Shown piece after piece: positions 44,799 through 53,489 of a stretch of 64,000 nt of DNA. The stretch is from Roseisolibacter agri. Lineage in GTDB: Bacteria; Gemmatimonadota; Gemmatimonadetes; Gemmatimonadales; Gemmatimonadaceae. The notes beneath the pieces were generated by a model. The model saw only the letters and a program-made list of their open reading frames with translations, was not told the origin of the DNA and searched no databases. Position 1 is the first letter of the stretch. Every line of letters starts with the position of its first letter. The translations under genes were made by a program, and so were the position numbers. The stretch spans positions 62,001 to 126,000 of the forward strand of contig NZ_BRXS01000003.1 in the NCBI RefSeq assembly GCF_030159095.1, read 5' to 3'.

Positions 44799-45752
44799 TC
44801 AACGGATGTAGTCGGTGAGGCTCAGGCCCAGCACCTTCGAGGAGGCCATCATGGCGGCCTGGTAGGCGGTCTGGCGCTGCAGCATCTCGGTGATCGCGGC
44901 CTCCATCTCGACCTCGGAGAGCGAGGACTTCTCCTCGACGAGGTTGTCCTCGAGGGCCGCGAGCCCCGCGAGGACGGAGTCGACCTGATTCTGCCGGGCG
45001 CCCACGTCGCCGAGCAGCGCCTGCACGTCGTCGAAGCCGCGGTCGAGCGCGCCCATCGCCGTGCGCATCTCGTCCGGGCTGTCGTTCTCCATCGCGAGCG
45101 CGAGGTCCTCGAGCGCGGCCAGCACGCCGGTGTCGAGGAAGACCGTCTGGCCGTCGTGGGCGCCGAGCATCGTGGAGCCGGCCGCGATCTCGATCTGGCG
45201 CTCGCCGGTGGGCGGGCGCGGGATCGGGTCGCCGGGCGGCGCCGGCGGGACGGCCGGCGGCGTGTCCGTCTGGACGAAGACGCGCGTGCCGTCGGGCAGC
45301 GTGGTCGACGCGGTGAACGGCGGCCGGCCGTCGTTGGTCGTGCCGCCGAACAGGTACTCGTCGCCGACGCGCACGTTGCCGACCTGGATCGCCTGCGCCA
45401 GCAGCCCGCGCACCTCGAGGGCGGCGGCCCGGCGGCCCGGCGCGCCGACCGTGGCGCCGACGGTGGCGGCGGCCAGCTCCTTGGCGCGCGTCATCATGTC
45501 CGTCAGCTGGCCGAGCGCGGTGTCCTCGCCGTCCAGCCGGGCGACGACGTTCCCGACGTTGCGCTGGTACTGCGAGATGGCGCGCAGCGAGCCGCTGGCC
45601 TGCATGATCGCCGACCCCGCCGTCGGATCGTCCGACATCTTCCGCACGCGCTTCCCGCTCGCCACGCGCTCCTGCGCCTCGGCGAGCAGCCGCTGGGAGT
45701 CCAGCAGCCGGTTGGTGAGCGATCGGGTGACGAGCGAGTTGGTGACGCGCAT
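44799..45752 (-). CDS. flgL: FlgL hook-filament junction protein
   Basis: From ATG 45752 there are 317 residues. The ends match FlgL: MRVTNSLVTRSLTNRLLDSQ and LLAEAQERVASGKRVRKMSDDP at the N terminus, and VEEKSSLSEVEMEAAITEMLQRQTAYQAAMMASSKVLGLSLTDYIR at the C terminus. A Pro-rich insert (about 168-185) is unusual. Its usual partner flgK is not upstream; an NtrC-type gene stands there divergently. Confidence 0.94.
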   Translation of the reverse strand: MRVTNSLVTRSLTNRLLDSQRLLAEAQERVASGKRVRKMSDDPTAGSAIMQASGSLRAISQYQRNVGNVVARLDGEDTALGQLTDMMTRAKELAAATVGATVGAPGRRAAALEVRGLLAQAIQVGNVRVGDEYLFGGTTNDGRPPFTASTTLPDGTRVFVQTDTPPAVPPAPPGDPIPRPPTGERQIEIAAGSTMLGAHDGQTVFLDTGVLAALEDLALAMENDSPDEMRTAMGALDRGFDDVQALLGDVGARQNQVDSVLAGLAALEDNLVEEKSSLSEVEMEAAITEMLQRQTAYQAAMMASSKVLGLSLTDYIR

Positions 45753-45860
45753 GGGCGGGGTGGGTGGTGCCGCGTGGTGTCGGCAGGCAACGCCAGCGGC
45801 AGCGTGGCAAGGACGCCGCACAGGGGCGGGCGGTCACGCGGACAGGGCCGTCCGGGGCGA

Positions 45861-45887
45861 GTATCGGCGCTTCGTGCCGAAAAAATC
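45861..45887 (-). promoter_or_regulatory. sigma-28-like promoter of flgL-fliW
   Basis: Minus strand: GCCGATAC at 45868-45861; the -35 position reads GATT, a weak match in a T-rich tract. The gap 45753-45959 is shared with the divergent activator gene, whose start has TATTTT (45944-45949) 10 nt upstream. Confidence 0.5.
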
Positions 45888-45959
45888 ACCGATGGGAGTG
45901 TGGCGACGCCGCACGTGCGGCTTACGCGCCGACGCCCCGGCAATATTTTCCGTCCCCAT

Positions 45960-47429
45960 ATGGCCACCATCCTGTATGTGGACGACGAGCCGGCCGTCGG
46001 GCTGATCGTCGAGGACACCCTGCGCCGCGCCGGCCACGAGGCGGTGGGGGCGCGCAACGTCCCCGAGGCGCTCCACGTGCTGGCGCGGACGGCGGTCGAG
46101 CTGATCATCTCGGACTACCGGATGCCGGGCATCACGGGGCTCGAGTTCCTCGCGATGCTGCAGCGCGAGGGGTACGACGTGCCGGTCATCATGCTCACCG
46201 GCTACGCGTCCATCGAGCACGCGGTGGCGTCGATCAAGGCCGGCGCGGTGGACTACATCACCAAGCCGGTGCGCCCCCAGCAGCTGGAGCTGGCGGTGGA
46301 GCAGGCGCTGGAGTTCGTGCGCCTGAAGCGCGAGAACGAGACGCTGCGGCACGAGGTGATGGCGATCCGCAGCGAGCGGCAGATCGTCGGCGACAGCCCG
46401 GCCATCCGCCGCGCGCTGCAGACGGTGGCGATGGCCGCGCCGACGCGCGCCACGGTGCTGCTGCAGGGCGAGAGCGGGACGGGCAAGGAGCTGTTCGCGC
46501 GCGCGATCCACGAGCAGAGCGACCGGCGCGACAAGCCGTTCATCACGCTCAACTGCGCGGCGCTGCCCGAGGGGCTGATCGAGAGCGCGCTGTTCGGCCA
46601 CGAGAAGGGCGCGTTCACCGGCGCGATCAAGCGCGTGGAGGGCGCGTTCGAGCGCGCGCACCGCGGCACGCTGCTGCTGGACGAGATCAGCGAGATGCGC
46701 CTGGACCTGCAGGCGAAGCTGCTGCGCGTGCTGCAGGAGCAGGAGTTCGAGCGCGTGGGCGGCACGACGCCGATCAAGGTGGACGTGCGCATCATCGCGA
46801 CGACCAACCGCGACCTCGCGCTCGAGGCGCAGCAGGGGCGCTTCCGCCAGGACCTGTACTACCGCCTGAGCGTGATCCCGATGTCGATCCCCGCGCTGCG
46901 CGAGCGCCCGGAGGACATCCCGCTGCTGGCGTTCCGCTTCGCGCTGCGCACGGCGGAGGACACGGGCAAGCGGCTGGACGGGATCGCGCCGGAGACGCTG
47001 GCGCTGCTGCAGCGCTATCCGTGGCCGGGCAACGTGCGCGAGCTGCAGCACGTGATCGAGCGCGCGGTGATCCTGTCGCCCGATCCGCTGCTGCCGCCGC
47101 ACGCGCTGGAGGCGGAGCGCTTCGGCCTCACGCGCGCGAGCACGGTCGCGGGCGCGATCGACGGCCCGTCGCCGCTGCGCGCGCTGGCCGCGGGCTTCGG
47201 CCTCGCGCTCCCCAGCGGCACCGCCACCGGCAACGGCGCCGCGGCGGAGGACGACGATCCGATGCGCGTGGTCCTGCGCTCGCTCGACGTGAACGAGGCG
47301 GAGAAGGTGCTGATCACGCGCGCGCTGGAGGTGGCGCAGCAGAACCGGACGCGGGCCGCGGAGCTCCTCGGCATGAGCGTGCGCACGCTGCGCAACAAGC
47401 TGAATACGCCGGGGAAGGCCGAGGACTGA
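45960..47429 (+). CDS. NtrC-family sigma-54 activator (flagellar regulator type)
   Basis: The 489-residue protein has a receiver (1-120; Asp 52 in [13 protein letters not shown]) and an AAA+ domain (about 143-375). The AAA+ domain has Walker A GESGTGKE (170-177) and the sigma-54 contact loop GAFTGA (217-222). It ends with a Fis-type helix-turn-helix ([21 protein letters not shown]). FlrC/FleR-type proteins of this layout turn on middle flagellar genes. The divergent position from flgL supports that role. I could not find convincing -24/-12 sites in the window. Confidence 0.92.
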   Translation: MATILYVDDEPAVGLIVEDTLRRAGHEAVGARNVPEALHVLARTAVELIISDYRMPGITGLEFLAMLQREGYDVPVIMLTGYASIEHAVASIKAGAVDYITKPVRPQQLELAVEQALEFVRLKRENETLRHEVMAIRSERQIVGDSPAIRRALQTVAMAAPTRATVLLQGESGTGKELFARAIHEQSDRRDKPFITLNCAALPEGLIESALFGHEKGAFTGAIKRVEGAFERAHRGTLLLDEISEMRLDLQAKLLRVLQEQEFERVGGTTPIKVDVRIIATTNRDLALEAQQGRFRQDLYYRLSVIPMSIPALRERPEDIPLLAFRFALRTAEDTGKRLDGIAPETLALLQRYPWPGNVRELQHVIERAVILSPDPLLPPHALEAERFGLTRASTVAGAIDGPSPLRALAAGFGLALPSGTATGNGAAAEDDDPMRVVLRSLDVNEAEKVLITRALEVAQQNRTRAAELLGMSVRTLRNKLNTPGKAED

Positions 47430-47615
47430 ACGGCGGAGGACGGAACGGCGGAGGACGGAACGGCGGAAGACGGTACTGCGGAAGACGATGGAGCGTGAAA
47501 CGATGGGGCGGACCCTTCGAGCCTGAAGCGTCAGGCCGAGAGGTCCGCCTCTCCGTATCGCGCCGTTTCGTCCTCCGCCCTTTCGTTCGCCGCGGTTCCG
47601 TCCTCCGCCGTTCCG
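47429..47615. repeat. family C 15-nt repeat in inverted arrangement between convergent genes
   Basis: AACGGCGGAGGACGG is repeated with a 15-nt period three times from 47429 (third unit GGAAGACGG), then a diverged unit. On the right, TCCGTCCTCCGCCGTT-like units face it up to 47615. The centre contains GCGGACC/GGTCCGC and CCTGA/TCAGG stems. The right half is inside the 3' end of the CDF transporter gene. Confidence 0.8.
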
Positions 47616-48541
47616 CGCTCGAAGGGCTCCATATGCACCAGCACCCCGTGCACCCTCGGCACCGCCCGGCGAATCGCCCCCTTCACCTTCCCGCTGATGA
47701 CGTGCGCGGCGTCCAGCGGCGTGCGGCCGTCGGCCTGCACGTGGATGTCCACCCAGAGCGCGGTGCCGGCGCGGCGCACGACCAGCTTCTCGACGTCGAG
47801 CACGCCCTCCACCCCGCGCGCGGCGCGCTCCACGGGGCCCACGACCTCCTGCCCCGGCATGCGGTCCATCAGGTCGTGCAGCGCGGGCCGCAGCAGGTGC
47901 ACGCCGTTGTAGGCGATCACGCCCGACGCGAACAGCGCCGCCCAGTCGTCGGCCGCCGCCCACGCCTGCCCCGCGCCCATCCGCGTCGCGATCAGCGCCA
48001 GGGCGATCCCCAGGAACGCCGCGGCCGACGTGATCGCGTCGCTCAGGTGGTGGCCCGCGTCCGCACTGACGGCGGTGCTCTCCATCGACGAGCCCAGCGC
48101 GCCCACGCGCCGCGCCAGCAGCCACTTCACCGCCACCACCGCCACCAGCACCCCCAGCGTCCACGGCGCCGGGGGGCGGTGCGGGGTCATGATCTCGCGG
48201 ATCGCCTCCGCCGCGATGCCGAGGGCGGCCACGATCAGCATCAGCGACACGACCGCGGCCGCCAGCGCCTCGGCCTTGCCGTGGCCGTAGGGGTGGTTCT
48301 CGTCGGCGGGCTGGGCGGCGATGTGCAGCCCGCCCCACACCACCAGCGACGCCACGATGTCGGCCGTGGACTCGACCGCGTCGGCCACCAGGGCGTAGGT
48401 GTTCCCGAAGATCCCGGCGGCCAGCTTCACCGCGGCCAGCAGGGCGTTGACCACCAGCCCGGTCTGGGCGGCGCGGATCGCGGCGCGGTGCGCCGGGGCG
48501 ACGGGCGACGGGGCGGCGGGCGACGGGACGGCGGACGACAT
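47531..48541 (-). CDS. cation diffusion facilitator (CDF) metal exporter
   Basis: The 336-residue protein has six membrane helices. CDF motifs are ALVADAVESTADIVASLVVW and ENHPYGHGKAEALAAAVVSL in the first half and TAVSADAGHHLSDAITSAAAF for the metal site. A cytoplasmic domain follows. CDF proteins export Zn, Fe, Co or Mn using H+. The last ~27 residues (GTAEDGTAANERAEDETARYG) are encoded by the family C repeat, beyond the usual end near VHMEP. TAGATT ends 7 nt before the ATG. Confidence 0.9.
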   Translation of the reverse strand: MSSAVPSPAAPSPVAPAHRAAIRAAQTGLVVNALLAAVKLAAGIFGNTYALVADAVESTADIVASLVVWGGLHIAAQPADENHPYGHGKAEALAAAVVSLMLIVAALGIAAEAIREIMTPHRPPAPWTLGVLVAVVAVKWLLARRVGALGSSMESTAVSADAGHHLSDAITSAAAFLGIALALIATRMGAGQAWAAADDWAALFASGVIAYNGVHLLRPALHDLMDRMPGQEVVGPVERAARGVEGVLDVEKLVVRRAGTALWVDIHVQADGRTPLDAAHVISGKVKGAIRRAVPRVHGVLVHMEPFERGTAEDGTAANERAEDETARYGEADLSA

Positions 48542-48548
48542 GGCGCCG

Positions 48549-48554
48549 AATCTA
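48549..48554 (-). promoter_or_regulatory. -10-like TAGATT near CDF start
   Basis: Minus strand TAGATT is followed by 7 nt and the ATG at 48541, so a message with at most one leader base is expected. No Shine-Dalgarno is seen. Confidence 0.45.
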
Positions 48555-48629
48555 GCCGGCGCCCCCAGGGCGATGGGGAACGGGCATTGCCCAGAAGGGG
48601 GCTCTCGCTCACTCCAGCCCCATCCGACC

Positions 48630-48827
48630 ATGCTGCGACTCCTGGCCTCCGGCCTGCTCACCCGCACCGCCTCGCGCCGCATCGCGCGCGTGATCCCCAA
48701 CCCGCTGGTCCGCACGCTCGCGGTCGCGGCCACGGGGTACGCCGTCAGCCGCCTGCTGGCCCCGAAGGCGAAGGCGCTCGCCGCCTCGCACCCGAAGAGC
48801 AGGCTCGGCCGCCTGGTGACGGGCTGA
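48630..48827 (+). CDS. small basic membrane-associated protein, 65 aa
   Basis: The ORF encodes MLRLLASGLLTRTASRRIARV and then VRTLAVAATGYAVSRLLAPKAKALA. It is basic, with one possible membrane helix. A perfect hairpin follows its stop after 3 bp, which supports a real gene. I recognise no family. Confidence 0.5.
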   Translation: MLRLLASGLLTRTASRRIARVIPNPLVRTLAVAATGYAVSRLLAPKAKALAASHPKSRLGRLVTG

Positions 48828-48830
48828 CCC

Positions 48831-48874
48831 GCGAGGCGGGGGCGATCGGCACCAGCCGATCGCCCCCGCCTCGC
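48831..48874. terminator. perfect 20-bp hairpin between convergent genes
   Basis: Arms 48831-48850 and 48855-48874 are exact complements around loop ACCA. It lies between the 65-aa gene (+) and receptor 3 (-). Confidence 0.8.
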
Positions 48875-48882
48875 ATGCCGGA

Positions 48883-50940
48883 TCAGGCGACGCGCGCCGG
48901 GCGGCGTCTGGTCGGGCGCGGCGGGGACGCCGGCGTCGCGGGCGCCGGCTGGTCGTCCAGCCGGAACCCCGCGATCGCGTCGTGCAGGTGGTTCGCCTGG
49001 GCGGAGAGGCTGGCCGCGGCGCCCGCGCTCTGCTCCGCCGTCTCCGCCGCCTGCCGCGTGAGGACGCTCACGCCGTCCACCGCGGCGGTGATCGCCGCCA
49101 CGCCGTCCGCCTGGCCGCGGCTGGCCACCGCGATCTCGCCCACGACCTCGGCCACGCGCGCGACGCACTGCCCCGCCTCGTCGAGGCGGTGCTCGGCCTC
49201 CACGGCGATGCCGGCGCCGTGCGCCGCGCTGCGCACGCTCTCCTCGATCAGCGTCGCGGTGCTGCGCGCCGCTTCCGCGCTGCGGAGCGCGAGCGCGCGG
49301 ACCTCTTCCGCCACGACCGCGAAGCCGCGCCCCGCGTCGCCCGCGCGCGCCGCTTCGACGGCGGCGTTGAGCGCGAGCAGGTTCGTCTGGAACGCGATCT
49401 CGTCGATCGTCTTCACGATCTTCGCGGTGTCGCCCGCGGCGCGGCGGATCCCGGCGACCGCGCCCGCCAGGCGGCGCACGCTCTCCACGCCGTCGCCGGT
49501 GGTCGTGCGCGCCACCTCGGCCAGCGTGCGCGCCTGCTCCGCGCGCTCGCCGTTGCGGCCGGCGACGGCCAGCAGCTCCGCCACCCGCGCGGTGACCTGC
49601 TCCAGGCCGTCCGCCTGCTGCGCCGCGCCCTCCGCCAGCACGCGGCTGCTCGCCGACAGCTCGCCGCCGGCGCCGGCGACCGCGTCGCTCCCCTGCGCGA
49701 CCTCGCGGAGCGCGGCGCCCAGCGCGTCGGCGGCGGCGTTGAAGGCGGCCTGCACGTGCGCGTGGTCGCCACGGTACGCGCCGCCGATGCGCGCCGTCAG
49801 GTCCTGCGCCGCCAGACGATCGAGCGCGACGGCCGAGGCCTGCATGGGCGCGACGAGCGCGTCGAGCGTCGCGTTCATGCCGGCGACGAGGTCGCGGTAG
49901 GCGCCCTGGAAGCGATCGGCGTCGCCGCGCGCGGCGAGCTGGCCGGCGAGCGCCGCGTCCGTCAGCCGCCGCGTCTCGTCCACGAGCCCGCGCAGCGACC
50001 GCGTGGACGTCCCGAACGCCTGCGCGGTGGCCGCCGCGTCGGCCGTCATGCCGTCGAGCGCACGCGCCAGCACGCCCAGCTCGTCGTCCGACGCGAGCGC
50101 GAGCGGCGGCAGGTGGAACGACACGTCGGCGTCGAGGTCTCCGCCCGCGAGACGGTCGCTCGCCGCCGCGAGCGGCGCGATGGCCTGAGCGCGGATCGCC
50201 TCGCACCGCTCCACGACGCGGCCGATCACGCGCCCCGTGCGCCGCGCGCCGAGGTACACCACGACGCACACCACGCCCGCGCTGCAGAGGAGGAAGCCCG
50301 CCGTCACGAGGAAGGCGCTGTGCGACAGGGCGATCAGGCGCGCGTCCGCGGCCTCCGTCTCCGCCTCGGCGACGCCGGTCAGCTGGCGCACCAGCGCCAG
50401 GTACGCGCCCTCCGCCGGCACGTAGTCGGCGAAGTAGAGCTGCCGCGCGCTGTCGGCGTGCGCGGGCGTGCCGCCCGCCACCAGCTCCAGCATGCGCGTG
50501 CCGATCGGCTGCAGCCGCGACGAGTCCAGCGCGGCGAGACGGCCCACGAGCTCGCGCGTCGCGCGCGACGTGGACAGCGCGACCATCCGGCGCAGGTTGG
50601 CCGAGTTCGAGTCGTACGCCGCGATGCGCACCTCGGCCTGCGTCGCGAACTCCGCGGGGCTGAGGATCATCGACTGCGTCGCGCCGTTCTGCGTCAGCAC
50701 GAACGCGTACGACGCGAGCGCCAGCTCCTTCACCGCGCGCGCCCGCTGCATCGCCGCCGCCTGCGCGTCGATGTCGCGGCGCGTGGCGTCGGCGACCTTC
50801 ACGCCACCGGCCACCAGCGGGACCAGCAGCCCCACCACCAGCGCGACCGTGCGCGCGGCGACGGTGCGCGGCCGCAGCCGGCCGACGAGACGCCGGGCGC
50901 GCACACCGAGCGAGGAGGGGACGTCCGCCGTGGGCGGCAT
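48883..50940 (-). CDS. methyl-accepting chemotaxis protein (receptor 3)
   Basis: The 685-residue receptor has a membrane helix near 28-50 and another near 210-232 ([23 protein letters not shown]) around a helical sensor. HAMP-like tandem units follow (about 235-400), then the signalling domain with [20 protein letters not shown]. Part of the signalling domain is almost identical at DNA level to receptor 1. It starts 33 bp after the cupredoxin gene, so it is in an operon with two redox proteins. Confidence 0.92.
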   Translation of the reverse strand: MPPTADVPSSLGVRARRLVGRLRPRTVAARTVALVVGLLVPLVAGGVKVADATRRDIDAQAAAMQRARAVKELALASYAFVLTQNGATQSMILSPAEFATQAEVRIAAYDSNSANLRRMVALSTSRATRELVGRLAALDSSRLQPIGTRMLELVAGGTPAHADSARQLYFADYVPAEGAYLALVRQLTGVAEAETEAADARLIALSHSAFLVTAGFLLCSAGVVCVVVYLGARRTGRVIGRVVERCEAIRAQAIAPLAAASDRLAGGDLDADVSFHLPPLALASDDELGVLARALDGMTADAAATAQAFGTSTRSLRGLVDETRRLTDAALAGQLAARGDADRFQGAYRDLVAGMNATLDALVAPMQASAVALDRLAAQDLTARIGGAYRGDHAHVQAAFNAAADALGAALREVAQGSDAVAGAGGELSASSRVLAEGAAQQADGLEQVTARVAELLAVAGRNGERAEQARTLAEVARTTTGDGVESVRRLAGAVAGIRRAAGDTAKIVKTIDEIAFQTNLLALNAAVEAARAGDAGRGFAVVAEEVRALALRSAEAARSTATLIEESVRSAAHGAGIAVEAEHRLDEAGQCVARVAEVVGEIAVASRGQADGVAAITAAVDGVSVLTRQAAETAEQSAGAAASLSAQANHLHDAIAGFRLDDQPAPATPASPPRPTRRRPARVA

Positions 50941-50973
50941 TTGGCGAGGGCGGCGAGGGGGATGGCGGCGCGC

Positions 50974-51285
50974 TTACGGCGCGACCGTGACGGTGAGCTT
51001 CATCGCGGGATGGAAGGCGCAGCGCACCTCGACGGTGCCGGCCTTCTCGAACGTCGCGTGCGACTCGGCGCCCGGAGCCTGCGACTTCAGGTTGAACGCG
51101 GCGCCGACGGTCGACGAGAAGACGTTGTGCGGCACGCTGTCGTCGTTCTTGAACACGACCTTCTCGCCGACGTGCACGGTGAGCGCGGCGGTGGAGAACG
51201 TCTTGTTCTTCTGCGACACGACGTGGTCGGCGGTCCCGTGGCCGACGAGGCCGAGGACGATGGAAGTGGCGAGGAGCAGGCGCAT
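50974..51285 (-). CDS. cupredoxin (blue copper protein)
   Basis: The 103-residue protein has a signal peptide (LLLATSIVLGLVGHGTA) and a plastocyanin-like fold. Type 1 copper ligands can be read: His in DSVPHNVFSS, then Cys, His and Met in VEVRCAFHPAMKLTV. It should carry electrons in the periplasm, probably to the peroxidase encoded just upstream. It lies between the peroxidase and receptor 3 genes on one strand. Confidence 0.92.
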   Translation of the reverse strand: MRLLLATSIVLGLVGHGTADHVVSQKNKTFSTAALTVHVGEKVVFKNDDSVPHNVFSSTVGAAFNLKSQAPGAESHATFEKAGTVEVRCAFHPAMKLTVTVAP

Positions 51286-51356
51286 GTTGGGCCGTGGAGG
51301 AGAGGAGGAGGGAGGCAGCCGATCGGACGCGCACCGCGAGCGCGGCGCGGCGGCGG

Positions 51357-52421
51357 TCAGCGCGGGAAGTGCGTGGGGACCGACACGGTGTCGCGGCTCG
51401 ACAGCGTGCGGAGGAACGCCACCAGGTCGTCCTTCTCCTGGCGCGTGAGGCCGAGCGGCTTGATGAAGGGCGAGAGGCTGGCGCGCCGCGCGCGGCCGCC
51501 GCGGTCGTACAGCTCGACCACCTCGGCCAGCGTGCGCTCGGAGCCGTCGTGCATGTAGGGCGCGCGCTCCACGACGTTGCGCAGCGTCGGCGTCTTGAAC
51601 GCGAACTCGAGGACCTCGACGCCCGGCACCACGCGCGCGCGGCCGCTGTCCGCGCCGGGCACGCCGATGTCGTGGAAGCTGTCGTCGGTGAAGCGCCAGC
51701 CGCCGTGGCAGCTCGCGCAGCTTGCCTTGCCGTTGAAGAGCACGAAGCCGCGCTTCGCGGACTCCTCGATCGCGCGGTCGTCGCCGGCCGCCCAGCGGTC
51801 GAACGGCGCGGGCGTGGAGTTGACCGTGCGCTCGAACTGCGCGATCGCCTTCGCGACCAGCGCGGGCGTGATCGAGTCGCTGCCGTAGGCGGCGGCGAAG
51901 CGCGCGCGATACCCCGCGACCGCGTTCATCCGCCGCACCATCACGGGCAGCGGCAGGCCCATCTCGCCCGCCGCCTCGATGGGGCCGAGCGCCTGCTGCT
52001 CCAGCGTCTCGGCGCGGCCGTCCCAGAACAGCGCGGGCGCGTACGCGGTGTTGAGCACCGTCGGCGTGCGGCGGCCGAGCGTGGTCCGCGTGACGCCCAC
52101 CGCGCGCGCGCGCCCGTCGCCATAGGAACGCGCGGGATCGTGGCAGCTGGCGCACGAGACGTCGCCGGTGCCCGACAGCCGCGCGTCGAAGAACAGGAGC
52201 TTGCCGAGCGCGCGCCGCTCCGCCGTGTAGCGGTTGTCCTCGGGATGCGGCACCGAGTCGGGGCGCGCGTACTGCGCCAGCAGCGATCGCACGGCGCGGC
52301 GGTCCACGGGGTCCGGTCGCTCGGGCGGCGCGCCGTGACCGGACGACGCGATGGAGACGACGGCGGTCACGCAGACCGCGGCGGCCGCGGTCCACTCCCC
52401 GATGCGCTGCGAGATGCCCAC
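51357..52421 (-). CDS. di-heme cytochrome c peroxidase
   Basis: I start at GTG 52421 (354 residues), which has GGAG just upstream and lies inside the predicted transcript; a GTG at 52586 lies upstream of the promoter. After a signal peptide, heme motif CASCH appears in DVSCASCHDPARSYGDG and again in GKASCASCHGGWRFTDD. Other hallmarks are RRTPTVLNTAYAPALFWDGRA, PIEAAGEMG and APYMHDGSERTLAEVV. It reduces hydrogen peroxide in the periplasm (or acts as a MauG-like oxidase). Confidence 0.92.
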   Translation of the reverse strand: MGISQRIGEWTAAAAVCVTAVVSIASSGHGAPPERPDPVDRRAVRSLLAQYARPDSVPHPEDNRYTAERRALGKLLFFDARLSGTGDVSCASCHDPARSYGDGRARAVGVTRTTLGRRTPTVLNTAYAPALFWDGRAETLEQQALGPIEAAGEMGLPLPVMVRRMNAVAGYRARFAAAYGSDSITPALVAKAIAQFERTVNSTPAPFDRWAAGDDRAIEESAKRGFVLFNGKASCASCHGGWRFTDDSFHDIGVPGADSGRARVVPGVEVLEFAFKTPTLRNVVERAPYMHDGSERTLAEVVELYDRGGRARRASLSPFIKPLGLTRQEKDDLVAFLRTLSSRDTVSVPTHFPR

Positions 52422-52538
52422 TGGACTCCGCCTCCGGTGCGGCGCGACGCCGCTCCCCTCCCCTCCCGATCTCCGCGCGCAGGTGGCAGGGGCCGCCGTC
52501 GGCGCGTCGCCCCACGTCCGTGGTGCGCACGGCGGGGA

Positions 52539-52565
52539 GTATCGACGACCGAGGGGGAGACTTGA
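52539..52565 (-). promoter_or_regulatory. sigma-28-type promoter of peroxidase-cupredoxin-receptor operon
   Basis: Minus strand: TCAAGTCT (52565-52558), 11 nt, GTCGATAC (52546-52539). It matches the flagellin and flgM promoters in spacing and differs by one base in the -10. The leader to GTG 52421 is about 110 nt. Confidence 0.65.
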
Positions 52566-52582
52566 GCTGCTTGACGCAGCTG

Positions 52583-52616
52583 TCACGATGCGCGCGTCGC
52601 GACGCGCGCATCGTGA
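52583..52616 (-). terminator. 34-bp perfect palindrome after the Tat protein gene
   Basis: TCACGATGCGCGCGTCG (52583-52599) is followed directly by its exact complement (52600-52616). As RNA it gives a 15-bp stem with a CGCG loop, 13 bp after the stop of the upstream minus-strand gene. Confidence 0.7.
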
Positions 52617-52628
52617 CCTTTCCGTGAC

Positions 52629-53387
52629 TCAGGCCGATGGCGTGGAGCGCATGTACACCGCGCCCACCTCCTGCGCGCGCAGCACCGCGTAGACGCCCGA
52701 CGGCTGCAGCACCACGCCCGGCACGAGGTGCGCGCGCACCTCGGCCCGCACGGCCTCGGGCGTCTGCGTCGTGCGGCGCGCGATCCCGCCGATCAGGTTC
52801 TCGAGCGCGACGTTGCAGGCCAGCACCACGCCGCCGTCGCGCACGATCCCCTCGAGATTCGGCTCCGGCTGCCCCTCGAGCATGACCGCGAAGTTCCCCT
52901 CGGGCTTCGGCGCGTCCGGCAGCGGACGCGCGTACGGGTTCCGCTCCGCCGGCTTCTTCGAGACGGGGTCGTTGATCTTCCGCGACTCGCCGAGCTTGTA
53001 CTTCGCCCACAGCGCGTCGTCGACCGCCAGCACGGTGGCCGCGTGGCGGATGACCACCACCGGCACCGCCGCCTGCGCCTCGGCCGGCCCCAGCGCGTCG
53101 CGGTAGCCGCGGCGGAAGAGCCACGCCTGCCAGAGCGCGAGCCCGTCGGACACCTCGGGCGAGTCGAAGACGGCGCGGTGCTTCGCGGCCCGCACGCGCG
53201 CGCTCCACGCGTCGTCGAAGGCGGGCGCGCCGCCGGTCGCGCCGCCCGCGGGTGCGGCGCCGGCCGCGGGCCCCTGGGCGCCCGCCGTGCTCGCGGCGCA
53301 GCCGACGGTCGAGAGGCCGGCCGACACGAGGCCGGCGGCGGCGAGCTGCGCGAGGAAGTCGCGGCGGGGCGTGGTGTCGCTGGACAC
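52629..53387 (-). CDS. Tat-exported DsrE-like protein
   Basis: The 252-residue protein starts at GTG 53387 with a twin-arginine signal (TTPRRDFLAQLAAAGLVSAG) that ends near a Cys (STVGCAAS). The body resembles DsrE-superfamily proteins: VPVVVIRHAATVLAVDDALWAKYKLGES, GGVVLACNVALENLIGG and LVPGVVLQPSGVYAVLRAQEVG. The substrate is unknown. It is followed by the palindrome and the promoter of the peroxidase operon. Confidence 0.7.
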   Translation of the reverse strand: MSSDTTPRRDFLAQLAAAGLVSAGLSTVGCAASTAGAQGPAAGAAPAGGATGGAPAFDDAWSARVRAAKHRAVFDSPEVSDGLALWQAWLFRRGYRDALGPAEAQAAVPVVVIRHAATVLAVDDALWAKYKLGESRKINDPVSKKPAERNPYARPLPDAPKPEGNFAVMLEGQPEPNLEGIVRDGGVVLACNVALENLIGGIARRTTQTPEAVRAEVRAHLVPGVVLQPSGVYAVLRAQEVGAVYMRSTPSA

Positions 53388-53435
53388 GGGACGGGGAGGA
53401 CGTGGGGAGAGTGGGAGGGCGGCGCCGGAACGTAC

Positions 53436-53465
53436 GACGGGGGACGCCCGGCGGCGCCCCCCGTC
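53436..53465 (-). terminator. hairpin after M13 peptidase gene
   Basis: GACGGGGG (53436-53443) pairs with CCCCCGTC (53458-53465); inner GCC/GGC can extend it. It lies 25 bp after the peptidase stop. Confidence 0.65.
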
Positions 53466-53489
53466 ACCTTCAGTGGTGTCGGACCGCGG

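Noticed and set aside
47531-51334. Continuous minus-strand frame joining the CDF gene to the receptor region (over 1200 codons)
   Set aside because: Only the last 337 codons match a family. The upstream part is the wrong frame of receptor 3, and the CDF start at 48541 has its own -10-like element.
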